Source: Leptolyngbyaceae cyanobacterium CSSed165cm_216
GTDB lineage: Bacteria; Cyanobacteriota; Cyanobacteriia; Phormidesmidales; Phormidesmidaceae
Assembly: GCA_007135385.1 (NCBI GenBank)
Contig: SLIY01000036.1
Coordinates: 1-10,650 of the forward strand
DNA length: 10,650 nucleotides
Reading direction: 5' to 3'
Under the pieces are notes generated by a model that saw only the letters and a program-made list of their open reading frames with translations, did no database searches and had not been told where the DNA came from. Positions 1 through 5,986 of the stretch are shown piece by piece. The position numbers and the translations under genes are program-made. Position 1 is the stretch's first letter, and each line of letters begins with the position of its first letter.

Positions 1-162
1 CAATAACTCTCGGGGTCCCAAACTCGGTTGTACCCACGTAAATTCCTTGAGTTGCACCATACACCTGCTCTGTCAGAACAGTGCAAATATACTGAAATTC
101 TGTTTATCCGAACAGTATTGTCTCAGCCTCAACCAGGCCGTCTATGAGTCAGAAGCCGCCAC

Positions 163-194
163 CAATCCCGGCCGGCCCGGCCGGCTGGGGATTG
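163..194. other. GC-rich hairpin in the leading non-coding region
   Basis: CAATCCC (163-169) pairs with GGGATTG (188-194), and GCCGG (171-175) pairs with CCGGC (181-185), giving 12 base pairs with a small internal mismatch and a 5-nt loop. No T-tract follows on either strand, so it is not a classical rho-independent terminator. It may mark the end of a gene lying left of the window. The rest of 1-294 shows no convincing gene. A smaller hairpin, CACCGGCCGCTGGTG (258-272), lies just upstream of the first CDS. Confidence 0.4.
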
Positions 195-294
195 ACCGCG
201 TCTTGGCCTGCCTGGCTACGGGGTCGGCGAAATTGGCTAAGGTTTAATTTAAAGACCCACCGGCCGCTGGTGTAAGCCCCCATCGCAACTAACC

Positions 295-1353
295 ATGACC
301 ACCCTGATCAACTCTGCCCCTGTTCCCACCCCCGTTAAAACGGTCTATACCGGCGATTTTATTCAGGGGGTGCCGGTAATCAGTCACCTGGTGGTGGATG
401 ACCTGCCGGCGGGCGATCGCCATCGGTTTTACTTTCAGGGGGTGCAAATGGGCACTGGCCAGCACTGGTATGTGCCGGTGGTGGTGGCTAAGGGCCGTCG
501 CCCTGGCCCCTGCGTCCTCCTGGTCTCTGGCATCCATGGCGACGAGGTCAGCGGTATCGACGCGGTGCAGCGGCTGATCGCCCAGCTGGACCCAGCCGCC
601 ATGAGCGGTTCAGTGATCGCTGTACTGGGGGTGTCGCGCCCGGCGATCGAATACACCCGTCCCTTTTGGCCCATGGCCATGCAGGGGGGCCAATCCCTCG
701 ATCCGAACCGGGTGTGGCCTGGGGATGAAGCTGGTGATAATCCGGTTACGCGTCAGGCAGGGCTACTGTGGAACCGGTTGTTCATGCCCAATTCCCTGAC
801 GGCAGCGATCGACTACCACACCATTACCACCGGCAGTGCCTTCACCCTATTTCTGTTTGCCCACCTGGGGCAGCCCGAGATCCGGCAAATGGCCCAGCTG
901 TTCCCCGCCGAGCAGATCATGGATGACCCTGGCCTCACCGGCACCCTGGAAACTGCCTTGGTGCAGGCCGGGATTCCCTCGCTGACGGTGGAAATTGGCG
1001 AGGGTCGACGATTTGAGCCTGACAAAATTGCCCTGGCGGTGGAGGGTAGCTTGAATCTGCTCAAGCACTACGGGATGGTGCCTGGTTCCCTGGGGCGTAC
1101 CGCCGCCGAGGGGGACACCGTGTTTGGCGACGCCCTGGAAACGGTCCGGGCTACAGCGGGCGGTTTTTTAGAACTGCTGGTGGATCTGCGCGATCGGGTT
1201 AGTCCCGGGCAGCCCGTTGCCCGACAGCGCAATGCCTTTGGTGATGTGGTGGCCGAATACCAGGCCAGTGTCACCGGGGAGGTGGCGGTAGTGGCCCGCG
1301 ATGCTCTGTGCGAACCGGGACGGCGCATTGTGCAGATTTTGTACACCAAGTAA
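295..1353 (+). CDS. Succinylglutamate desuccinylase/aspartoacylase (AstE/AspA) family protein
   Basis: A 352-residue protein of the zinc-dependent AstE/AspA family (M14-like carboxypeptidase fold), whose members hydrolyse N-acyl amino acids. Visible motifs are GIHGDE (79-84), with His81 and Glu84 as zinc ligands; SLDPNRVWPG (134-143), matching the family's DLNRxFPG element with Asn138-Arg139; DYHT (173-176), with His175 as third ligand; and TVEIGEG (231-237), with Glu233 as the likely catalytic base. The last ~80 residues (about 270-352) look like the small C-terminal beta domain seen in this family. Length is normal and there is no signal peptide, so it is probably cytosolic. The ATG at 295 has no clear Shine-Dalgarno sequence, as is common in cyanobacteria. 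The next gene starts 59 bp downstream on the same strand. The substrate cannot be read from sequence: cyanobacterial members are often annotated as aspartoacylase or desuccinylase without proof. Confidence 0.9.
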   Translation: MTTLINSAPVPTPVKTVYTGDFIQGVPVISHLVVDDLPAGDRHRFYFQGVQMGTGQHWYVPVVVAKGRRPGPCVLLVSGIHGDEVSGIDAVQRLIAQLDPAAMSGSVIAVLGVSRPAIEYTRPFWPMAMQGGQSLDPNRVWPGDEAGDNPVTRQAGLLWNRLFMPNSLTAAIDYHTITTGSAFTLFLFAHLGQPEIRQMAQLFPAEQIMDDPGLTGTLETALVQAGIPSLTVEIGEGRRFEPDKIALAVEGSLNLLKHYGMVPGSLGRTAAEGDTVFGDALETVRATAGGFLELLVDLRDRVSPGQPVARQRNAFGDVVAEYQASVTGEVAVVARDALCEPGRRIVQILYTK

Positions 1354-1412
1354 GCCGTGAAAACCTTGCATAACCGGCTACCCTACTGGAAAGTGTTACT
1401 AGCATCTGTCCT

Positions 1413-1757
1413 ATGCCAGAGCCCGACAACTTCAACGAATATTTACCAGAACAGCTGCCCGAAGAGTACTCCATTGAGATCCCAGCGGATCAGCGTCTCC
1501 CAGACGACAATCGCATTCCCTCCGGCGATAGCCCCATGGGCCGCATTGAACAGCGGGGGATGGCCTATAGCAATCTGTCTCGCGGTCGTGCCCCCTGGTG
1601 GCTCTTGATTATCGGCCTGATTCTGTTTGGTAGCATTGCCCTAGGGTTGCTGGCTATGGGGTTGGCCGGTTCCCTAGTGTCTTGGGTGCTGTTTGTGGTG
1701 TCACTGCTACCCCTAGTGATTTTGCTGCAAGGGATTCTCGCTAAGGTTAGGGGCTAA
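1413..1757 (+). CDS. Small membrane protein with two predicted helices, unknown function
   Basis: A 114-residue protein that I do not recognise. Residues 1-60 are polar, acidic and proline-rich (many PE and PD pairs) and end in a basic patch, SRGRAPWW. Two hydrophobic segments follow, about 62-84 and 88-108, separated by a very short turn, so the protein is probably a helical hairpin. By the positive-inside rule the N-terminus and the final KVRG should face the cytoplasm. The ATG at 1413 is the first in frame; no strong ribosome binding site is seen. An internal ATG at residue 42 would leave a shorter protein that keeps both helices. It follows the AstE/AspA gene by 59 bp on the same strand and may be co-transcribed. 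Its 3' end lies only 15 bp from the convergent cupin gene, with no terminator hairpin between them. Confidence 0.75.
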   Translation: MPEPDNFNEYLPEQLPEEYSIEIPADQRLPDDNRIPSGDSPMGRIEQRGMAYSNLSRGRAPWWLLIIGLILFGSIALGLLAMGLAGSLVSWVLFVVSLLPLVILLQGILAKVRG

Positions 1758-1772
1758 ACAGTCGATAGGCGA

Positions 1773-2846
1773 TTAGGGCTGGTGAAACACACAATCGCGA
1801 TCAGGTGGCATTAGGTCGAAGCAGCCTTCCGTTTGCTTCCAGACCAGCATTTCTGTATCGCTAGTGGTGCGCCAGTGGTTATCTTCTGGGGGATGACCAA
1901 ATCGGAAATGTAGGGTGACCAGGTTCTCAGAGGATCGATTACTAATCTGATGACCAACGCCACGGTCAATTAGCACTAGATCTCCAGTGGTAAACACTTG
2001 AGCGGGTCCCTCATAACGCTTAGACCGCGAGAACCCTTCAAAGGGCACATCCCCCTCACAGTCCCCAGGGGAAACTATCCAGTGGGTCATTTCTCCACGA
2101 ATGACTTTGATGGCATCGAGGGCGTGGCCATGGTGGTGCAACCAAGATTCTTGCCCCGGCATCCAACTAATCGCATATACCGCCAGGGACCAGGTACGGC
2201 AGATCAATTGGCGACCATAGCTTTGGCGGTCAAAGGCCACATAACGCTCCAAGAAAGCATCGGTTAGGGGCACATCTTGTACAAAGCCTTTAAAGGCCTC
2301 AAGGTTTATCTGATGAGGGGGGATAGCCTCGATTTTTCTAAGTAGGTTGCTCAGTATAAAACTATTGACGATGGCTTCAGTATCAATACTTTTATGGCCT
2401 CGTTCCTGACATTTTTCGATGATCCGATCGCACTGTCTGATCCAGTAGATATAGGGGGTAGGGGAATAATTTAAAAGCTTGCGACTTAGGGTGGGATTAT
2501 ATAACCGACGAGTATTGCAATAGCGCCGAACTTCGGCGATCGCCTCTGACGTTAGCACTTTACCTTGTAGACTATTGTCTGTTCGATCAATGAGTTGATC
2601 ATGATCCAGAAAACTAGTGTTGTGGCTACTCTGTATCAGAGGAATAATCTGCTCCTCAAACAATAAAATGACTGAGGCTCTGACAATTTGCAAAAAGGTC
2701 CATAGGGTCTTAATTAGGCGAATCAGTTTTGGCGTCTGGCGAGTTTTTAGTTGATAGTCAAGCTCCCAAAGATCCCCGAGAGATTCATCTCTAATCGGCT
2801 CGTAGACTAAGACTTTAGCGGCGTTCTCGATCAATTGTACAAACAT
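1773..2846 (-). CDS. Cysteine dioxygenase-like cupin protein with long N-terminal extension
   Basis: A 357-residue protein. Residues ~205-325 match the cysteine dioxygenase (CDO, type I thiol dioxygenase) cupin, which uses non-haem iron to oxidise a thiol to a sulfinate. By hand alignment to mammalian CDO, YGRQL (210-214) corresponds to Y58-T-R60-N-L, so the substrate-carboxylate arginine is Arg212. HHHGH (237-241) supplies iron ligands His237 and His239, GVGH gives the third ligand His299, and TLHF (311-314) keeps the second-sphere His155 as His313. The residue at Tyr157 is Arg315 and at Cys93 is Asp244, so the Cys-Tyr cofactor cannot form. Residues 1-200 form a helical, partly amphipathic extension absent from ~200-residue CDOs. 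The ATG at 2846 follows a small TGAGG/CCTCA hairpin (2859-2873) in its leader. The gene is AT-rich compared with its neighbours and lies 126 bp downstream of padR on the same strand. Activity on cysteine is uncertain; family membership is fairly secure. Confidence 0.85.
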   Translation of the reverse strand: MFVQLIENAAKVLVYEPIRDESLGDLWELDYQLKTRQTPKLIRLIKTLWTFLQIVRASVILLFEEQIIPLIQSSHNTSFLDHDQLIDRTDNSLQGKVLTSEAIAEVRRYCNTRRLYNPTLSRKLLNYSPTPYIYWIRQCDRIIEKCQERGHKSIDTEAIVNSFILSNLLRKIEAIPPHQINLEAFKGFVQDVPLTDAFLERYVAFDRQSYGRQLICRTWSLAVYAISWMPGQESWLHHHGHALDAIKVIRGEMTHWIVSPGDCEGDVPFEGFSRSKRYEGPAQVFTTGDLVLIDRGVGHQISNRSSENLVTLHFRFGHPPEDNHWRTTSDTEMLVWKQTEGCFDLMPPDRDCVFHQP

Positions 2847-2972
2847 GGTGATTTTACCTGAGGCGCATCCTCAAATGATCAGAATTTGGTAGGCGAAAGT
2901 GCAATAACTAAACGTGAAGCGACGATTGAAGTGTGACAGTAGTTAAATGTCTAACGCAAAACCTGACATGAA

Positions 2973-3392
2973 TCAAGTCAAAAATTCAGGGGCTTTATCG
3001 TATTTTTTTATTTGATGGCGCATGGCTTCCAGATTATTCAGCACCTCTCGCCCTTGGTCGGTGACAGCGTAATAACAGCGATTATGTCCCCGGCGAACAG
3101 CCAAGTTGGCCTCAGACCTTTCCGCTCTAATAAACCCTCGATTTTCCAGTCGTCTGAGGGCTGGGTATAGGGTGCCACAGCTGATTTGGCAGGTGCCATC
3201 ACTGGCAGCACTAACCACCTCGACAATGTTTTGGCCAAATCGAGGGCGCTCTAAAATTGACAGCATAATCGCTTCCTCCAACACCGTTGGTAACGATGGC
3301 GGTTTCAGGTTTCCCATGGGCTTTAGCTTCCCCATAAGCTGGAGTACTCTGCTTGATTGATCAGGATTTAAGGGGATTCTATCGAAAGTCAA
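2973..3392 (-). CDS. PadR-family transcriptional regulator
   Basis: A 139-residue winged-helix regulator. The PadR signature is clear: EEAIMLSILERPRFGQNI (helices 1-2), then CGTLYPALRRLENRGFI (recognition helix, matching the family's SPGTLYPLLKRLEKEGLI), then the wing ending in RCYYAVTDQGREVL. A short C-terminal helix follows, so this is a small PadR (subfamily-2 type). The start is uncertain. The longest frame opens with TTG at 3392 without a Shine-Dalgarno sequence. In-frame ATGs at 3335 (residue 20) and 3317 (residue 26) would give proteins beginning close to the conserved domain, and 3317 is preceded by GGGAAG, though about 9 bases away. A cluster of CTATCGA half-sites lies just upstream, suggesting autoregulation and control of the divergent 3535-4076 pair. 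The cupin gene downstream on the same strand could be a further target; that is inference. Confidence 0.88.
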   Translation of the reverse strand: MTFDRIPLNPDQSSRVLQLMGKLKPMGNLKPPSLPTVLEEAIMLSILERPRFGQNIVEVVSAASDGTCQISCGTLYPALRRLENRGFIRAERSEANLAVRRGHNRCYYAVTDQGREVLNNLEAMRHQIKKYDKAPEFLT

Positions 3393-3461
3393 TAAATTGT
3401 GTTATCGGGTTTTCGATAGCGATCGCCGCTATCGACTCTCTATAGCTACTGTCGCTATCGA
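3378..3461. promoter_or_regulatory. Operator-like cluster of CTATCGA repeats between padR and the NfeD-like gene
   Basis: A 9-bp perfect inverted repeat, TCGATAGCG (3413-3421) and CGCTATCGA (3427-3435), has a 5-nt spacer. The same arm recurs as CGCTATCGA at 3453-3461. Further related half-sites are CTATCGA at 3379-3385 (inside the TTG-started reading frame of padR) and TTATCGG at 3402-3408. A HIP1 octamer (3419-3426) overlaps the inverted repeat and explains part, but not all, of it. Position and symmetry suit a dimeric repressor such as PadR, although known PadR sites usually look like ATGT-N8-ACAT, so assignment to this PadR is inference. Confidence 0.5.
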
Positions 3462-3534
3462 TCAGAGGATTGCCACAGCTCTAAGTGACTCCCAAACTCC
3501 ATATAGATTCAGCTATACAAAGAGGGCATTACCC

Positions 3535-3849
3535 ATGACGATTCGTTGGACATCGGTCTTTGCAGCTATCTTTTTGGGAGACACATCTCCTTTAGATCAC
3601 AGCCCACCGTTAGGGACATCCCTTGACTATGCTCTGAACGCTTCAGCCATTCATCATCCCCATCTGAATAAGCGAGCGGTGGTGGTTGAGCCAATTCTGG
3701 TCGGTCAATCGGGGCGGATTTACTTTGAAAATACCTGGTGGACCGCCCGATGTCTGACCCCGTTGTCCTTACCGGTGGGGACTCGGGTGAGGGTCAGGGG
3801 CCGCGACCAGCTGACCTTGATAGTCGAGCCAATCATCCTGGAGGGCTAA
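3535..3849 (+). CDS. NfeD C-terminal-type OB-fold protein
   Basis: A 104-residue protein from the ATG at 3535, which is preceded by AGAGGG (3521-3526) at good spacing. A longer frame exists from TTG at 3397, but its first 46 codons run through the repeat cluster and it lacks a ribosome site, so I reject that start. Residues ~48-102 resemble the OB-fold of NfeD proteins: VGQSGRIYFENTWWTARCL, then LPVGTRVRVRGRDQLTLIVEP. This is the usual pattern of Gly-x-Val/Ile, a W-x-A strand, then G-x-x-V-x-V and a closing L-x-V-x-P. Full NfeD proteins carry several transmembrane helices before this domain and partner with stomatin/SPFH proteins. Here there is only a short hydrophobic stretch (VFAAIFLG), so the protein is an OB-only form. 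The next gene starts 2 bp after the stop. The function is unknown beyond a probable membrane-associated accessory role. Confidence 0.75.
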   Translation: MTIRWTSVFAAIFLGDTSPLDHSPPLGTSLDYALNASAIHHPHLNKRAVVVEPILVGQSGRIYFENTWWTARCLTPLSLPVGTRVRVRGRDQLTLIVEPIILEG

Positions 3850-3851
3850 CG

Positions 3852-4076
3852 ATGTTGCAATCCCACAGTCTGTTGTTCCGTTGGACCTGTCGCTTAATCA
3901 AATACTTTTTTCTGGTCACCATTGGGCTGGTGGGCATGTGTTTGCTGGCCATCATTTTTGGCCATGGAGCTAGTGCTCTGGTTCTGATGCAGACAATTTA
4001 TCTATGGTGGCTGCGGTTGGCCCTGAGTCATGGCTTAATTTGGGGCTGTGCGGTGATTTTTGAATCATTGCGATAA
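3852..4076 (+). CDS. Small two-helix membrane protein, unknown function
   Basis: A 74-residue protein starting at ATG 3852, with a Shine-Dalgarno GGAGGG at 3840-3845 lying in the end of the NfeD-like gene. The spacing of only 2 bp to the upstream stop implies translational coupling. A longer frame from 3738 overlaps the NfeD-like gene out of frame and is rejected. Residues ~17-37 (KYFFLVTIGLVGMCLLAIIF) and ~42-68 are hydrophobic, giving two membrane helices with a short GHGAS turn. The N-terminus has several basic residues (Arg10, Arg14, Lys17), suggesting a cytoplasmic start. No catalytic motif is visible and I do not recognise the family. Because NfeD OB-domains normally sit on a multi-helix membrane part, this protein may supply the membrane anchor for its neighbour; that is inference. 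Confidence 0.7.
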   Translation: MLQSHSLLFRWTCRLIKYFFLVTIGLVGMCLLAIIFGHGASALVLMQTIYLWWLRLALSHGLIWGCAVIFESLR

Positions 4077-4094
4077 ATTCTGTTGGGGTGCGGG

Positions 4095-4112
4095 GGCACA
4101 AGCCCTTGTGCC
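4095..4112. terminator. Hairpin after the NfeD-like pair (possible terminator)
   Basis: GGCACAA (4095-4101) and TTGTGCC (4106-4112) form a 7-bp perfect stem around a GCCC loop, 19 bp past the stop of the small membrane protein. There is no T-tract after it, so rho-independent termination is doubtful. A perfect 12-bp palindrome, CCTGATATCAGG (4134-4145), follows before the next gene and could be a binding site. Confidence 0.35.
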
Positions 4113-4191
4113 GTCACCGCCATAGGGGCCTATCCTGATATCAGGCTGTCCAGCAATTTTGCTAGGCTGGAAGCAAACCTTTGGGTAGACC

Positions 4192-5088
4192 ATGCGCCAC
4201 GCCCCTCCTAACCAGACATCGTCTCACCAGAGACCCACCAACAGACAATCGCCCAACCCTGAGCCGTCTAACCCTGAGCCAGTAGAGCCATTGCCGCCCC
4301 GTTATCGAGACCATGATCGTGATATCTACGCCAGCCAACCCGAGCTCCGCCCCCAGCGGCGGCGACCGGTTCAGTTTAACCCGTTTCGGCTGGTACAGGG
4401 GGTAACCAACGCCATGATTGGCGCTGCCGTGATTGTCGGTCTGGCGGCAGGGGTGGGGTTTTGGCGCACGGGCGATCGCTTCCTGGAAGGGGTGCGGATC
4501 ATGTTTACCGCTGAGGCCCCAGAACCTGAGGTGGACGTGCGAGCGATCGTGGTGCAGCAGTTGCGGGGGGCCAGCGAGCTAACCACAGCCATTTTTGCCA
4601 TGGAGGCGGTGGTGCCGACCCGCAGCGATCGCACCCTAGCCGGTTATGTGATTGGCTCTACCCAGTTGCTCTACGTGGCCTACGGGGAAGTGCGAGCCGG
4701 GGTTGACCTCTCCCAAATCGCCGTTACTGATGTGCAGCTTGACGGGGAAACCGCGATTCAAGTCACGCTACCGCCGCCCCAAATTTTAGACAGTAAACTC
4801 GATCTCAGTCGCTCCAACGTCTATGACTACAACCGGGGATTTTTAGGATTAGGGCCTGACAATGCTCCCAATTTGCAGGAACTGGCCCAGCAAGAGGCGC
4901 TAACGAAAATAGAGGCTGCTGCCTGTGTGGAGGGCTTGTTGGACGAAGCTAACCGGCGGGCCGAGCTCGCCGTTGGTAAGCTATTGTCTACTGCGGGCTT
5001 TCAAACCGTTACAATTGTGCCTCAGCCGCCCAATGGTGCCTGTGCAGACCTGGCAAATAGCGATACAGTGATACCGGGTTCCGAGTAA
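4192..5088 (+). CDS. DUF4230 family membrane-anchored protein
   Basis: A 298-residue protein. Residues 1-60 are polar, with prolines and arginines and a small internal duplication (NPEPSNPEP). A single membrane helix runs about 74-91 (NAMIGAAVIVGLAAGVGFW). The rest, ~110-285, fits DUF4230, with landmarks VVQQLRGASELTTAIFAMEA, VRAGVDLSQI (167-176), VTLPPPQIL (191-199) and YDYNRGFLGLGPD (211-223). The end is an alpha-helical stretch with the AC/GAC cysteines (Cys245, Cys284) and LLSTAGF. These features are typical of the cyanobacterial branch. The topology predicts a cytoplasmic N-terminal tail and a large periplasmic or lumenal domain. No biochemical function is established for DUF4230 that I know of. 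The ATG at 4192 is the first in frame, without a strong ribosome site. It appears to be transcribed alone; the next gene begins 91 bp downstream. Confidence 0.85.
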   Translation: MRHAPPNQTSSHQRPTNRQSPNPEPSNPEPVEPLPPRYRDHDRDIYASQPELRPQRRRPVQFNPFRLVQGVTNAMIGAAVIVGLAAGVGFWRTGDRFLEGVRIMFTAEAPEPEVDVRAIVVQQLRGASELTTAIFAMEAVVPTRSDRTLAGYVIGSTQLLYVAYGEVRAGVDLSQIAVTDVQLDGETAIQVTLPPPQILDSKLDLSRSNVYDYNRGFLGLGPDNAPNLQELAQQEALTKIEAAACVEGLLDEANRRAELAVGKLLSTAGFQTVTIVPQPPNGACADLANSDTVIPGSE

Positions 5089-5092
5089 CCTA

Positions 5093-5151
5093 TACAGATC
5101 CACTACAGATCCACACAGACATGGATCTAACGCTCACTTCCAACGCTCACT
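5093..5151 (+). repeat. Two short direct duplications upstream of the GST gene
   Basis: TACAGATCCAC is present twice head to tail (5093-5103 and 5104-5114), followed by a partial third resemblance in ACAGACATGGATC. Then AACGCTCACT occurs at 5129-5138 and 5142-5151 (13-bp period), with a degraded copy GGACGCTAAC after it. The spacer looks built by local slippage, but could also hold repeated binding sites. Confidence 0.6.
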
Positions 5152-5179
5152 AGGACGCTAACCAGGACAGAGGACGGTT

Positions 5180-5977
5180 ATGTTAGAGCTCTACCAGTTT
5201 GAAGCCTCCACCTTTGCAGAAAAGGTGCGCCTGATTCTCGACTATAAGCAGTTGCCCTACAAGAAAGTTGAGGTTACCCCTGGGGTAGGGCAGGTGGAAT
5301 TGTTCCAGATGTCGGGGCAGCGCCAGGTGCCGGTGCTGAAAGACAACGAGCAGATCGTTCCCGATTCTACGGCGATTGCCTTACACCTGGAGAAAACCTA
5401 TCCGAACCGGCCGTTGTTGCCCGTAGACCCCAAGCAACGGGGCTTGACCCTGGCCCTAGAATCCTGGGCTGATGAGGCGATTGTGCCCAACGCCCGCAAG
5501 GTGATGATTGGCGCGTTCAAGCAACATCCCAACTTCCGCACCGCCCTGTTGCCCGCCGCTACCCCTGAACTGCTGCGTAACCTGGTGGGAGCGCTGCCGG
5601 GAGATGTGTTGAACTTGATCGGCACCGGGGTGGGCTATGGTCCCGATGATATTAAGGTGGCGGCTACAGCCCTGCGCCAAGACTTGGATGCCCTGGTGCT
5701 AATGCTGCAATCGAGCCCTTACCTACTGGGGGATCAGCCTACCCTGGCGGATTTTGCAGTGGCGGCCGCTACGATGTACATCAAGTTTCCGGCCCAGCGC
5801 TATGTGGACCTGCCGGAAGGAATCTGTGCCAAGGGGGTGCCTGGGCTCGCCGACGTGCCCGAATACCAGCCCTTCTTTGACTGGCGCTATCGCCTGTATG
5901 CCGAGTTCCGCACCATTCGTACCGATGTACCCCCCAGTGCTCCGGCTACTGGCCCTACGGCCATTAGCATTGACTAA
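5180..5977 (+). CDS. Glutathione S-transferase family protein
   Basis: A 265-residue two-domain GST, somewhat longer than the usual 200-230. The N-terminal thioredoxin-like domain (1-80) has the candidate catalytic loop FEASTFAEKVRLIL (7-20), in which Ser10 or Thr11 would be the glutathione-activating residue, the cis-proline in QVPVL (Pro51) and the glutathione gamma-glutamyl contact DST (62-64). The helical C-terminal domain contains SPYLLGDQPTLADFAVAAA (179-197), the N-capping box typical of GST folding. A ~40-residue segment around 115-155 is extra compared with short GSTs. The ATG at 5180 is preceded by AGAGGA (5169-5174), a good ribosome site. It ends 9 bp before glcE, so the two are almost certainly co-transcribed. 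Its substrate is unknown; a role in detoxifying oxidative or electrophilic products near photorespiratory metabolism is only inference. Confidence 0.9.
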   Translation: MLELYQFEASTFAEKVRLILDYKQLPYKKVEVTPGVGQVELFQMSGQRQVPVLKDNEQIVPDSTAIALHLEKTYPNRPLLPVDPKQRGLTLALESWADEAIVPNARKVMIGAFKQHPNFRTALLPAATPELLRNLVGALPGDVLNLIGTGVGYGPDDIKVAATALRQDLDALVLMLQSSPYLLGDQPTLADFAVAAATMYIKFPAQRYVDLPEGICAKGVPGLADVPEYQPFFDWRYRLYAEFRTIRTDVPPSAPATGPTAISID

Positions 5978-5986
5978 GTTACAGCT

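Noticed and set aside
1..247. Open frame on the + strand reaching the left edge, with a TTG at 47
   Set aside because: The translation has no recognisable domain, is unusually rich in Cys, Leu and Ser, and crosses the GC-rich hairpin at 163-194. There is no ribosome site. It reads as chance.
3397..3534. 46-codon N-terminal extension of the NfeD-like protein from a TTG
   Set aside because: It runs through the operator-like repeats and has no ribosome site, while ATG 3535 has AGAGGG at correct spacing.
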